Source: Microcosmobacter sp040493455 (lineage in GTDB: Bacteria > Bacteroidota > Bacteroidia > Flavobacteriales > Flavobacteriaceae). Taken from it: a stretch of 64,000 bases of DNA. The translations under genes and the position numbers were made by a program. The notes beneath the pieces are model-generated. The model did no database searches. It was not told the origin of the DNA and saw only the letters and a program-made list of their open reading frames with translations. The stretch spans positions 310,001 through 374,000 of the forward strand of contig NZ_JANFDA010000004.1 in assembly GCF_040493455.1 (NCBI RefSeq). Direction: 5' to 3'. Every line of letters starts with the position of its first letter. Positions within the stretch are counted from its first letter, which is position 1. Shown piece after piece: positions 16,508 to 26,539 of the stretch.

Positions 16508-18520
16508 TTATTTATAACTTCTTTGTTTCAACTCTATGTCATTAAACTCTAACTGCTCTTTATGCAGTACAGCATCACTTGGCTCGCCTTTGTATTCCCA
16601 TGCAGCTACATAAGTAAACTCATCATCTTTACGTTTAGCCTCTCCCTTTTGCGGTCCATCTTCTTCTACAGATTCTTCTCTAAAGTGACCGCCACACGAT
16701 TCTGTTCTATGCAAAGCATCTTTGGCAAATAATTCACCTAATTCTAGGAAGTCTGCAACACGACCTGCTTTCGCTAATTCTTCATTATACTCATTTGCAG
16801 ATCCTGGGATTCTAACATCATTCCAGAATTCTTTTCTCAATTCAGCGATCTCAGTAATTGCTTCCTTTAAGCCTTTTTCATTACGAGACATTCCAACTTT
16901 ATTCCACATGATTTTTCCTAATCGTTTGTGGAAATGATCTACAGATTTTGTCCCATTATTGTTAACCAACTTGTCTATAGTTTCACGAACATTTTTCTCT
17001 GCTTCATCAAACTCTTTTGTCTCCGTAGAGATTGGTCCTGTTCTAATATCATCAGCTAAATAATCTCCAATTGTATATGGTAATACAAAATAACCATCTG
17101 CAAGTCCTTGCATCAAAGCCGAAGCTCCTAAACGGTTGGCACCATGATCAGAGAAATTAGCTTCTCCGATACAATATAATCCTGGTACAGTTGTCTGAAG
17201 GTTATAATCTACCCAAACACCTCCCATTGTATAGTGTACAGCAGGATAAATCATCATTGGTGTTTCGTATGGGTTTTGATCAACGATCTTCTCATACATT
17301 TGGAAAAGGTTTCCGTATTTGTTCTTCACGACTTCTTTTCCTAGAGGTAGATAAACATTGGAATCGTTCTCGTCTAATCCTTTTATATGTGCTTGCTCTT
17401 TTCCATAACGCTCTATTGCAGACGCGAAATCTAAGTACACTGCTTCTCCAGTAGCATTAACTCCATAACCAGCATCACATCGCTCTTTTGCTGCTCTAGA
17501 TGCAACGTCACGTGGCACTAAGTTTCCAAAGGCCGGATAACGTCGCTCTAAGTAATAATCGCGTTCGTCTTCCGATAAATCTGTTGGTTTCTTTTTCCCT
17601 TCTCTAATCGCAATAACATCATCCATGTTCTTTGGCACCCAAATACGACCATCATTACGAAGCGATTCAGACATCAGTGTCAATTTAGATTGATGATCTC
17701 CCGATACAGGAATACATGTTGGGTGAATCTGCGTATAACATGGATTTGCGAAGTAAGCACCTCTTTTGTGTGCTTTCCAAGCTGCAGTTACATTGCTTCC
17801 CATAGCATTAGTAGATAGGAAGAATACATTTCCATATCCACCTGTTCCCAATACTACAGCATGAGCTGAATGTCTTTCTATTTCTCCAGTAACTAAATTT
17901 CTTGTGATAATTCCTCTCGCCTTTCCATCTACTATTACAACATCAAGCATTTCATGACGATTGTACATCTTTATCTTTCCACGGCCTATCTGGCGGTTCA
18001 TAGCGGAATATGCTCCAAGTAATAACTGTTGTCCTGTTTGACCTTTAGCATAAAATGTTCTGGATACTAGTACACCTCCAAATGAACGGTTGTCTAAAAG
18101 TCCTCCATAATCTCTCGCAAAAGGAACACCTTGAGCAACACATTGGTCAATAATATTTGCAGATACCTCAGCCAAACGATATACGTTTGCTTCACGAGAA
18201 CGATAATCGCCTCCTTTTACAGTATCATAGAATAATCTATAGGTTGAGTCACCATCACCTTGATAGTTCTTCGCTGCGTTAATTCCTCCTTGAGCCGCAA
18301 TAGAGTGTGCGCGTCTTGGAGAATCCTGAAAGCAAAATGCTTTTACATTATAACCAAGTTCAGCTAGCGTTGCTGCTGCTGATCCGCCTGCTAATCCTGT
18401 ACCAACAACAATAACATCAATTAATCGCTTATTGGCTGGATTTACAAGGTTAATTTTATTTTTATGATTCGTCCACTTATCAGCTATTGGACCTTTTGGT
18501 GTTTTAGAATCTAAAGCCAT
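16508..18520 (-). CDS. sdhA: Succinate dehydrogenase / fumarate reductase flavoprotein subunit
   Basis: Oxidises succinate to fumarate using covalently bound FAD. The 670 residues fit the longer SdhA/FrdA class found in Bacteroidetes. Visible are the FAD-binding GTGLAGG (40-46), the RAHSIAAQGGINA segment whose His72 should bind FAD, the substrate-site HPTCIP, and RLGASALMQG near the C-terminal end of the FAD domain. It sits between sdhC (15 bp upstream) and sdhB (8 bp downstream). With the five-helix SdhC it forms complex II, probably with menaquinone as partner. Confidence 0.97.
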   Translation of the reverse strand: MALDSKTPKGPIADKWTNHKNKINLVNPANKRLIDVIVVGTGLAGGSAAATLAELGYNVKAFCFQDSPRRAHSIAAQGGINAAKNYQGDGDSTYRLFYDTVKGGDYRSREANVYRLAEVSANIIDQCVAQGVPFARDYGGLLDNRSFGGVLVSRTFYAKGQTGQQLLLGAYSAMNRQIGRGKIKMYNRHEMLDVVIVDGKARGIITRNLVTGEIERHSAHAVVLGTGGYGNVFFLSTNAMGSNVTAAWKAHKRGAYFANPCYTQIHPTCIPVSGDHQSKLTLMSESLRNDGRIWVPKNMDDVIAIREGKKKPTDLSEDERDYYLERRYPAFGNLVPRDVASRAAKERCDAGYGVNATGEAVYLDFASAIERYGKEQAHIKGLDENDSNVYLPLGKEVVKNKYGNLFQMYEKIVDQNPYETPMMIYPAVHYTMGGVWVDYNLQTTVPGLYCIGEANFSDHGANRLGASALMQGLADGYFVLPYTIGDYLADDIRTGPISTETKEFDEAEKNVRETIDKLVNNNGTKSVDHFHKRLGKIMWNKVGMSRNEKGLKEAITEIAELRKEFWNDVRIPGSANEYNEELAKAGRVADFLELGELFAKDALHRTESCGGHFREESVEEDGPQKGEAKRKDDEFTYVAAWEYKGEPSDAVLHKEQLEFNDIELKQRSYK

Positions 18521-18535
18521 GTCTTAATTAATGAA

Positions 18536-19195
<660 letters not shown>

Positions 19196-19222
19196 CTTGT
19201 TGTAGTTAGTTTTTTATCCTTG

Positions 19223-19230
19223 CAAAAATA
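19223..19230 (-). promoter_or_regulatory. -7 box of the sdhCAB promoter
   Basis: On the minus strand this reads TATTTTTG, matching TAnnTTTG, and ends 27 bp before the sdhC ATG. Confidence 0.5.
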
Positions 19231-19288
19231 CGCCTCAATTAGATGCTAGACAACCAATGGAAAACTTAAATCTTTATTTAGAATGATT

Positions 19289-20152
19289 TTAATTAGAAAC
19301 CATAGGAATCAATCCTCGTAACCCCATATCTACAACTTGTTCACCTGCTTCAGGCTCATACTTACCGTCTGCATTAACCTCTGTCCATTCAAAGCTATTA
19401 TTAACTGAAAATGATAATGTAACCTCAACATCTTGGGTTTCATTTCCTGTAATGATAAGACCATTGGCAAATTCACCTGTAACCACACAAGATCCTTGCG
19501 GTATTGGTGATGTAGCAAATAAAGGATTCGGTACTGTAGTAGCTCCTTCTGGAGCTTGTCCTTGAGTCGTAAAGCCTAGTGCTTCAAAAGCCCAAAAACC
19601 TTGCAACACGTCATCATTTACTGATATAGTGCTTCCGTTAAGATCAAACGAAGTGATGTAGTTATTGTAACCCACAAAACTTCCGAGAGTTCCGGTAATA
19701 TCATTCCCACTAACCAAAATATCAATATTCCCTTCCTGATAAGCCAATGATACTCTTACCCATTGGTAATTGCCAGATGCTACTTGAGATAATGGAATCG
19801 TCAAAAAGACTTCATCATCACCTGCAAATCGTGAATTCTGAAAGTCAATCGCCATTGCACCACCAGCGTTGGTTTCTGGTCCTTCATAGATAATCTCACC
19901 CAATCCTAATGCTGTTAATTCATTTGGAGCAAACTCAATATAATTAGCACTCATTCTTTGAAAGTTTGGGGATTGTGCTGCATTTCCCAAGGGAATAGTT
20001 GCTGGTTGACCTAAATTATTCAAGCGCTCTTGAGTCGGATCGAATTTAAACTTAATGATAAGATTTGGCGAACTGGCAGTGTTGTTATCAGAATCTGAAC
20101 TACATCCAGAGAACAATAGGATACAGCAAATAAGGCGCACTATATTTTTCAT
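19289..20152 (-). CDS. Conserved flavobacterial lipoprotein of unknown function
   Basis: A 287-residue predicted lipoprotein. I start it at the ATG at 20152, which gives MKNIVRLICCILLF and lipobox FSGC; a start 12 codons upstream would spoil the leader. The mature chain begins with Ser/Asp residues followed by LIIKFKFDPTQERLNN, and contains mostly beta-strand sequence with two conserved-looking stretches (ANYIEFAPNELTALG near 90 and GFWAFEALGF near 190). I do not recognise a family. It follows the BNR-repeat protein gene by 39 bp in the same direction and is probably its operon partner. Confidence 0.75.
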   Translation of the reverse strand: MKNIVRLICCILLFSGCSSDSDNNTASSPNLIIKFKFDPTQERLNNLGQPATIPLGNAAQSPNFQRMSANYIEFAPNELTALGLGEIIYEGPETNAGGAMAIDFQNSRFAGDDEVFLTIPLSQVASGNYQWVRVSLAYQEGNIDILVSGNDITGTLGSFVGYNNYITSFDLNGSTISVNDDVLQGFWAFEALGFTTQGQAPEGATTVPNPLFATSPIPQGSCVVTGEFANGLIITGNETQDVEVTLSFSVNNSFEWTEVNADGKYEPEAGEQVVDMGLRGLIPMVSN

Positions 20153-20191
20153 GACTTGGAGTTTATTTTCAATAACGAGGAAAGTCAATTT

Positions 20192-23038
20192 TTATTTAAT
20201 TTCTAAAACTTTTGTAGCTCCATCAATAGCAATATTATAGCTTCCCCTTGGTAAATAGTATTTACCATTTTTCGCCTTATTAATGTCAATAGTAGTATTC
20301 TCTTTCAACAATGCCTTTCTACCCTTTTCAGTCATAGACATATCATAATCTACATAATTAAACCCTTTCACAGCATCTACCTGAATTGCATTCAGTTCTG
20401 ACCCTCCTTCACTCTTTATCGTTATTGTTTTTTTACCTTCTGAATTACTGAAAAATTTAATAGCTGTTGAAGGCTGGTAAGGCTCCAACCATTTGCTCCA
20501 GGAGCTTCCCCAACGTCCAGAATGCCTTACTGAAGCAACATCGTACAGTTTTATGGAAACATTAAACTTATCGCGTGCATAATCTTGTAGTGGTTCGATA
20601 TCTGTTTTATAAATACTTCTTCCATGCGTACCTAGCAGCAAGTCTTTTGCTTCTGGCTGAATCACAATATCATGAACCGCTACATTAGGTAGCCCTTTAG
20701 AAAAAACACTCCAGCTATTTCCTGTATCAAAAGATACATAAGCACCATTATCAGTCCCTAGATAGAGTACATTTTCCACTTCGGAATCTTCTCTGATAAC
20801 GTTAACTGGAGACATTGGAATATTGCCACTAATATTTTTCCATGTTTGTCCATAGTCATCACTCATATAAACATAGACTTTAAAGTCATCCCAACGATAT
20901 CCATTCAAGGTTACATAAACACGTTCTTTTTTGTGCTGTGAAGCAACTACTCTGCTCACCCAAAGATCCTTCGGAAAACTATCGGAAATGCGTTCCCAAC
21001 TACCTCCTGCATTCTTTGTAACGTGAACATAGCCGTCATCGCTCCCAACGTAAATCAATCCAAACTGAAAGGGACTTTCGCTAATTGTAGTGAGTGTTCC
21101 ATAGGCTACATTTCCTTTCTTACCACCAGTTGTAAGATCGTCACTAATGGCTTCCCAATCATTACCTTGATTCATGGAACGCATTAGTTTGTTTCCTCCC
21201 AGATACAAGATATCTTGATTATGCGGTGATAATAAAATCGGAGTCTGCCAATTGAATCGATATGGACTTTCGCCTAATTGATGTTTTGGCTGAATGTACT
21301 TTCGATTCCCAGTCTCTCTATTAATTCTGAAATAATTCCCAAACTGATATCCTGTGTACACGATATCTGCATTACGATTATCAATCTGTATTTTCATACC
21401 ATCGCCACCCATAATACTTTCCCAAGGATATTGTCCGCTTTGATGCCAACCTTTATTTTCTGGTGCATTGTGAGCGCCTACCCATACTCCATTATCTTGC
21501 AAACCTCCATAGACTCGATAAGGCGTTTGATTATCGACATTGATCGCATAAAATTGCCCAACGGAAGGAGAATTGTTTTTTATCCAGCTTTCACCATCGT
21601 CATAAGTAATATTCACACCACCATCATTTCCATCAATTAAGTGGTCTGGATTGTTTGGATTTATCCATAATGCATGATGGTCTGCATGCACATTTTCAGC
21701 ACTAATAGAGGTAAAGGATTTTCCTCCATTTTTAGATTTTAAGATTGGTACACCATAGATGTAAATATTGTTTTCATTGTTTGGCGCTACATAAATATGT
21801 CCAAAATAATACCCATAGCTGTAGTATAAATCATCGAGATAATCATCATGCGTCTTTTTCCAGCTTCTACCTCCATCTGAGCTTTTATAAACTTCTGCAC
21901 CAATAACTGGTGTATCAAACAACATAGAATTAGCATTTTCCAAATATGTTGCTAGGTCTATAGGTTTCACATTACCGCTTCTCACCATCTGCTTCACGTT
22001 TTCTGCTCTGTACTTTTCCTGAAAACCGTTCATCTTCAAATATGTGTTTAACTTCTTGTCTTCAAGCTTCAGAAAGGCATCGACAGACATGGTTTTAAAA
22101 TCATCTTTTGTCAATCCTCTACGTGCTTCTTTTTTTCCTTCTGAAGGTCTCCGGAATTGACTATCGTGTATAGCATAAACAGTATTGTCATCATAAATCG
22201 CCAATCCTATTCTACCTACACCTTGCCCTGTAGGAAATCCACTAGCTTCTGTTGAAACCTTAGTCCATGTACTACCCGCATCAGTACTTTTATATATCGC
22301 TGAATTGTTTCCGCTTCCATCAAAATTCCATGCCTTTCTATCTTTGGTCCAAGACGAAGCAAACATCACATTAAAATTATTTGGCGAATGTTGTAAGTCA
22401 ATAATTCCGCTGACATTATCCACAAACAATGTTTGCGCCCAGGTTTTTCCTCCATCTGTAGTTTTATATATGCCACGTTCTTGGCTCGGGGAATATAAAT
22501 GCCCTGTTACACCAATAACGACCTCATCTGGATTTGAAGGATTGATAAGGATACGACCAATATGATGCGAATCGTGAAGCCCAACATTGCTCCATGTTTT
22601 CCCATTATCACTGGATTTCAAAATCCCAATTCCGGCATAGGATGAGCGTGAAGAGTTATTCTCACCAGTACCTACCCAAATTGTTCTTGTTGGCCAATGC
22701 ACCGCTATGTCTCCAATATTTTGAGTATCCGAATTATCTAGTATCGGCATAAAAGTGGTTCCGTTATTTGTAGTATGCCAAAGCCCACCTGAAGCATAGG
22801 CAACATAAAATTCTGAAGGTTTATCTGGATTGACAGCCAAATCTACAACACGACCACTCATCACTGTTGGCCCTATATTCTCGAAAGGAACATTTTTTAC
22901 AATAGAACTCTCTACCATTGCTCTTTTTTGATTTAGAGCATCTTGAACGAGGTTTGAAGATGTTGCTGATTGTTGTGCAAAGGATACATTAACTAGGAAT
23001 ACCAAGCCTAGAAAAATTGGAGAAAATACTTTCATCAT
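20192..23038 (-). CDS. Secreted VPS10/BNR-repeat beta-propeller protein
   Basis: A 948-residue protein with a signal peptide (about 1-22, ending FAQQ; the second Met may be the true start). At least ten BNR/Asp-box motifs of the form S.D.G.TW are spread along it: SSDNGKTW, TTDGGKTW, STDAGSTW, SSDGGRSW, YDDGESW, NAGGSW, SDDYGQTW, SFDTGNSW and others. This is the sortilin/VPS10-like multi-propeller fold also seen in sialidases and xyloglucanases, and many flavobacteria carry large proteins of this type annotated as BNR glycosyl hydrolases. No catalytic set of a sialidase is evident, so hydrolase activity should not be assumed. No T9SS C-terminal domain is seen; the C-terminus (IDGATKVLEIK) is short. 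A periplasmic or outer-surface location is inferred. Confidence 0.88.
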   Translation of the reverse strand: MMKVFSPIFLGLVFLVNVSFAQQSATSSNLVQDALNQKRAMVESSIVKNVPFENIGPTVMSGRVVDLAVNPDKPSEFYVAYASGGLWHTTNNGTTFMPILDNSDTQNIGDIAVHWPTRTIWVGTGENNSSRSSYAGIGILKSSDNGKTWSNVGLHDSHHIGRILINPSNPDEVVIGVTGHLYSPSQERGIYKTTDGGKTWAQTLFVDNVSGIIDLQHSPNNFNVMFASSWTKDRKAWNFDGSGNNSAIYKSTDAGSTWTKVSTEASGFPTGQGVGRIGLAIYDDNTVYAIHDSQFRRPSEGKKEARRGLTKDDFKTMSVDAFLKLEDKKLNTYLKMNGFQEKYRAENVKQMVRSGNVKPIDLATYLENANSMLFDTPVIGAEVYKSSDGGRSWKKTHDDYLDDLYYSYGYYFGHIYVAPNNENNIYIYGVPILKSKNGGKSFTSISAENVHADHHALWINPNNPDHLIDGNDGGVNITYDDGESWIKNNSPSVGQFYAINVDNQTPYRVYGGLQDNGVWVGAHNAPENKGWHQSGQYPWESIMGGDGMKIQIDNRNADIVYTGYQFGNYFRINRETGNRKYIQPKHQLGESPYRFNWQTPILLSPHNQDILYLGGNKLMRSMNQGNDWEAISDDLTTGGKKGNVAYGTLTTISESPFQFGLIYVGSDDGYVHVTKNAGGSWERISDSFPKDLWVSRVVASQHKKERVYVTLNGYRWDDFKVYVYMSDDYGQTWKNISGNIPMSPVNVIREDSEVENVLYLGTDNGAYVSFDTGNSWSVFSKGLPNVAVHDIVIQPEAKDLLLGTHGRSIYKTDIEPLQDYARDKFNVSIKLYDVASVRHSGRWGSSWSKWLEPYQPSTAIKFFSNSEGKKTITIKSEGGSELNAIQVDAVKGFNYVDYDMSMTEKGRKALLKENTTIDINKAKNGKYYLPRGSYNIAIDGATKVLEIK

Positions 23039-23168
23039 GGTTAGTTTTTAACACTAGAAAATTAACCATTAAGCTTGAGTCATCAAAGCGAGTTACTGGA
23101 TTTAACAAAATCACAATAATGAATAAAAATAAATTTGTTAACAATTTTGTTATTGATTTTCTATTTTT

Positions 23169-23201
23169 TTAACATTTTTTATGAATTTTCTTATACTTTT
23201 G
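23169..23201 (+). promoter_or_regulatory. Promoter with TTAACATTTTTT upstream element
   Basis: TTAACATTTTTT at 23169-23180 and TACTTTTG at 23194-23201, starts 25 bp apart, repeat the layout at 15235-15267. The -7 box is a full TAnnTTTG match and lies 28 bp before the ATG. Confidence 0.6.
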
Positions 23202-23229
23202 ACGCGATTAACTAATAACTATTTTTAAA

Positions 23230-23514
23230 ATGGAAGATTATTTACCTTTAATTATTCAACTCATTAGTGGCGCAATCGGCGGAAATATTGCTGGCTCATT
23301 AATGAAAAAGTTCACTATGGGCTCATTGTGGAATTCTATAGTAGGAATTCTAGGTGGTGGCCTAGGTGGTCAAGTGTTAGGTATGCTCGGTATTGGTGAT
23401 GGTGGCGGAGAAATGGATCTAAGTGGTATACTCGGTAGTGTCGGTAGTGGAGCAGTTGGTGGAGGAATTGTAATGGCCGTTATTGGAATGATAAAAAAAG
23501 CTATGAATAAGTAA
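23230..23514 (+). CDS. Small glycine-rich membrane protein
   Basis: A 94-residue protein rich in Gly (about a quarter) with small hydrophobic residues. It has two or three Gly-zipper-like stretches (ISGAIGGNIAG, VGILGGGLGGQVLGMLGIG, VGSGAVGGGIVMAVIG) and ends IKKAMNK. The GxxxG pattern resembles transglycosylase-associated/GlsB-type and other small Gly-zipper membrane proteins, but I cannot assign a family. Monocistronic: own promoter, strong terminator 18 bp after the stop. Sharing its promoter layout with the LEA-like lipoprotein hints at a common stress or stationary-phase signal. Confidence 0.8.
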   Translation: MEDYLPLIIQLISGAIGGNIAGSLMKKFTMGSLWNSIVGILGGGLGGQVLGMLGIGDGGGEMDLSGILGSVGSGAVGGGIVMAVIGMIKKAMNK

Positions 23515-23532
23515 CAATAATTGAATGAATGA

Positions 23533-23565
23533 AAAAAGCGCTTCCCGTTTGGGAGGCGCTTTTTC
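23533..23565 (+). terminator. Rho-independent terminator after the Gly-rich protein gene
   Basis: A 12-bp stem with one G-T wobble, AAAGCGCTTCCC opposite GGGAGGCGCTTT with a short GTTT loop, followed by a T-rich run. Confidence 0.9.
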
Positions 23566-23640
23566 TTTAGAACTCATTCTTAGTTCGATTTGATAGAATT
23601 ATATAATCTAACTACCTTTAGCCTCTAATCTTTTATTACA

Positions 23641-24933
23641 ATGAAATACGACCTTATTGATCGCCAACTTTTTATAAAAAATCGTAACAACTTCGCAGCT
23701 CAAATGCAGCCCAATAGTTTAGCTGTTTTCAATAGTAATGATATATATCCTGTTAGTGCTGACAGCACAATGCCTTTTGAACAGCATAGAGATATATTTT
23801 ACCTAAGTGGTGTCGATCAAGAGGAAAGTATTTTAGTGATTTTCCCAGATTGCCCTAAAGAGAAACATCGCGAGATATTGTTTCTCAAAGAAACCAACGA
23901 ACATATTGCAGTTTGGGAAGGTGAAAAATTAACGAAAGAAGCGGCTTTCAAAACTTCTGGAATTAAGACTGTATACTGGCTCCAGGATATGGAAAAGATT
24001 ATGTTCGAATTGATGACGCAATGCGACACTGTGTACATTAATACCAACGAGCATTATCGCGCTAATGTAGAAACCGAAACTAGAGAAGACCGCTATACAA
24101 AATGGTTAAAGGAAAAATATCCTGCGCATCGTGTCGCAAAGAGCAATCCTATTCTGCAAAGACTACGTTCGGTGAAAGATCCTATTGAATTAGCTCTAAT
24201 GCAAAAGGCATGCGATATTACCGAAAAAGGCTTTAGAAGGATTTTGAGCTTTGTAAAACCTGGCGTCTGGGAATACAATATCGAAGCAGAATATATGCAC
24301 GAGTTTTTAAACAATCGCTCCAAAGGTTTTGCTTATACTCCTATCGTAGCTTCAGGAAATAATGCCAATGTATTACACTATATAGAGAATAACAACCAAT
24401 GTAAAGCTGGAGATTTATTACTTATGGACGTAGGTGCTGAGTACGCCAATTTCTCAAGTGATATGTCTCGCACTATTCCTGTATCTGGTCGTTTTACAGA
24501 CAGACAAAGAGCCGTTTATAATGCTGTAAATCGTGTTAAAGATGAAGCCACTAAAATGCTTGTTCCTGGTGCATTTTGGGAACAATATCATGTTGAAGTT
24601 GGTAAGCTTATGACTTCAGAACTTCTAGGTCTCGGTTTACTAGACAAGGCTGATGTTCAGAATGAAAATCCAGATTGGCCAGCGTACAAGAAATACTTTA
24701 TGCACGGCACAAGTCATCATATTGGTTTAGACACACACGATTATGGTTTATTGCATGAACCTATGCAAGCTAATATGGTGTTTACTGTTGAACCTGGAAT
24801 TTATATCCCAGATGAAGGCTTTGGTATTCGTTTAGAAGATGACGTAGTCATTCAAGATTCTGGAGAACCTTTCAATCTTATGAAAAACATTCCTATTGAA
24901 GCTGATGAGATTGAAGATTTGATGAATTCCTAG
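23641..24933 (+). CDS. pepP: Xaa-Pro aminopeptidase (aminopeptidase P)
   Basis: Removes the N-terminal residue from peptides with Pro at position 2, using two Mn ions. The 430-residue protein has an N-terminal creatinase-like domain (to about residue 170) and the pita-bread catalytic domain. All five metal ligands can be placed: Asp263 and Asp274 (MDVGAEY..FSSDMSR), His359 (HGTSHHIGLD), Glu384 (VEPGIY) and Glu399 (GIRLEDD). A -7-like TACCTTTA lies at 23613-23620. The DUF2188 gene follows after 17 bp. Confidence 0.96.
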   Translation: MKYDLIDRQLFIKNRNNFAAQMQPNSLAVFNSNDIYPVSADSTMPFEQHRDIFYLSGVDQEESILVIFPDCPKEKHREILFLKETNEHIAVWEGEKLTKEAAFKTSGIKTVYWLQDMEKIMFELMTQCDTVYINTNEHYRANVETETREDRYTKWLKEKYPAHRVAKSNPILQRLRSVKDPIELALMQKACDITEKGFRRILSFVKPGVWEYNIEAEYMHEFLNNRSKGFAYTPIVASGNNANVLHYIENNNQCKAGDLLLMDVGAEYANFSSDMSRTIPVSGRFTDRQRAVYNAVNRVKDEATKMLVPGAFWEQYHVEVGKLMTSELLGLGLLDKADVQNENPDWPAYKKYFMHGTSHHIGLDTHDYGLLHEPMQANMVFTVEPGIYIPDEGFGIRLEDDVVIQDSGEPFNLMKNIPIEADEIEDLMNS

Positions 24934-24950
24934 TTTATTCCATTTTCAAA

Positions 24951-25244
24951 ATGACTAAAACCAAAACTTCTTGGGCAAAGGATATTCAACGTCTTATCGA
25001 AGCTATTCTCAAAGCGCTAGGTTATGGTAATAGTAGAAAGCGAACGTGGCACCAGCATGTTGTCCCTTATGAGGAAGGATGGGCAGTACGACGAGAAGGC
25101 AATAAAAAAATAACTTCAAAACACCGCAAACAGAGTACTGCGATTAATAAAGCAAAAGTTATAGCAAAACGTTATGATTCGGATGTGATTATCCACAGAG
25201 AAGATGGCACTATACGAGATCGAATTAGCTACAAAGAGGATTAG
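24951..25244 (+). CDS. DUF2188 domain protein
   Basis: A 97-residue basic protein. The C-terminal 65 residues carry the DUF2188 pattern: HQHVVPYEEGWAVRREGNKK, an Arg/Ala helix (AINKAKVIAKRYDSDVII) and HREDGTIRDRISY. The domain is common in bacteria and phages and has no proven function. The N-terminal 30 residues (WAKDIQRLIEAILKALGYG) are helical and unusual for the bare domain. The stop overlaps the end of the convergent brnQ by 4 bp. Confidence 0.85.
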   Translation: MTKTKTSWAKDIQRLIEAILKALGYGNSRKRTWHQHVVPYEEGWAVRREGNKKITSKHRKQSTAINKAKVIAKRYDSDVIIHREDGTIRDRISYKED

Positions 25245-26539
25245 TTGAACTGCTCCATCTCTTTTTTAGTTAAAAGATTTACAACTACAGAAACTACTAA
25301 AGCAGGTAACACCCAACCCAAATGATACTTAGCCAAAGGAATGTAAGCTACAACAGATGCTAACGCTTCTGAAGGCCAGATAAATCCAACAACATCTGGT
25401 ATACTAAAGATAAATGTGGTGATGACTGTAGCTCTAAACACTAGCGGAGTTGCATGTCGATTTGACAAAACATTTAGCAGAATAAGGATAATGGTTATAG
25501 GGTAGATGAACAGCAACACTGGTACTGCAATAACAATAATAGAATGAAAATCTAGTTGACCAACTCCAACTCCAAACACACAAGCAATAATAGCAGTAAG
25601 CTTATAAACCAATTGCGAATCTCCCAACAAACCTTTGAAATAATCAGCTGTTCCTGCTATAATCCCAACCGCCGTTGTAAAGCATGCTAATGCAATTAAA
25701 ATACTCAATGCGCTATTACCAAAATCTCCTAAGGCTGACAGACTAATACCTCTCAACAAATTAGCACGCTGCATATCACTACTCAAAGAATTATCTATAG
25801 CTATTTCACTACCATAATAAGCGCCTACAGCGATCAATCCTGCATAGATAAGGAACAACCCTAAGCCTGCTATAATTCCTGACTGGCGAATGAGTTTTCG
25901 TTTAACTTCAAAAGACCCTTTGTTACGTAAATTAACTGAGATGATAATGAACGCACCTACGACTACAGCACCTATAGCATCAAATGTTTGGTAGCCTTCC
26001 AAAACACCTTCGACAACAGGAGTTTCTAGTGTTCCTGTATTTGGCAAGCTACTGTGATATAGACCTATCCCTATCACCAGCAAAAGCATGATAACAATCA
26101 TTGGTGTCAAAAACTTACCGATAATGCTGAGAATCTTAGATCGATTCAACACAAAAAGTAAAACCAAAGCAAAATAGACAAGACTCGTTAACAATGGACT
26201 AGTTCCAAAAGCAGGATGTATCGCTATTTCATGAGTCGCAGAAGCTGTTCTAGGTGATGGTATAGCTACCGAAATAATGTATACAATAACACAGTAAACC
26301 AAACTAAATGTAGGAGATACTTTTTTTCCAAAATCATACATCGTTCCCTGAAGCTTGGCATGAGCAAAAATTCCAATAATAGGAATAACCACGGCTGTGA
26401 GCATAAAACCAAGTGCTACCCAAAACCATTTCTCCCCTGCATTGTATCCTAGTAGAGGTGGTAACAATAAATTGCCTGCACCAAAAAACAAAGAGAATAA
26501 TGCAAAGCTGGTTATGAAAAGTTCTTTTCTAGAATTCAA
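25241..26539 (-). CDS. brnQ: Branched-chain amino acid carrier BrnQ
   Basis: Sodium-coupled Leu/Ile/Val uptake protein of the LIVCS family, with 12 predicted membrane helices over 432 residues. The N-terminal signature SFALFSLFFGAGNLLLPP is clear, as are the LTPMIVIMLLLVIGIG helix and VTTFIFSIPDVVGF. It follows the serine hydrolase gene with no gap, so the two are likely one transcript; a link between peptide turnover and amino-acid uptake is possible but unproven. Confidence 0.95.
   Translation of the reverse strand: MNSRKELFITSFALFSLFFGAGNLLLPPLLGYNAGEKWFWVALGFMLTAVVIPIIGIFAHAKLQGTMYDFGKKVSPTFSLVYCVIVYIISVAIPSPRTASATHEIAIHPAFGTSPLLTSLVYFALVLLFVLNRSKILSIIGKFLTPMIVIMLLLVIGIGLYHSSLPNTGTLETPVVEGVLEGYQTFDAIGAVVVGAFIIISVNLRNKGSFEVKRKLIRQSGIIAGLGLFLIYAGLIAVGAYYGSEIAIDNSLSSDMQRANLLRGISLSALGDFGNSALSILIALACFTTAVGIIAGTADYFKGLLGDSQLVYKLTAIIACVFGVGVGQLDFHSIIVIAVPVLLFIYPITIILILLNVLSNRHATPLVFRATVITTFIFSIPDVVGFIWPSEALASVVAYIPLAKYHLGWVLPALVVSVVVNLLTKKEMEQFN

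Noticed and set aside
21278..21640. 120-codon plus-strand frame within the BNR-repeat gene
   Set aside because: Antisense shadow; the repeats of the real gene generate it.
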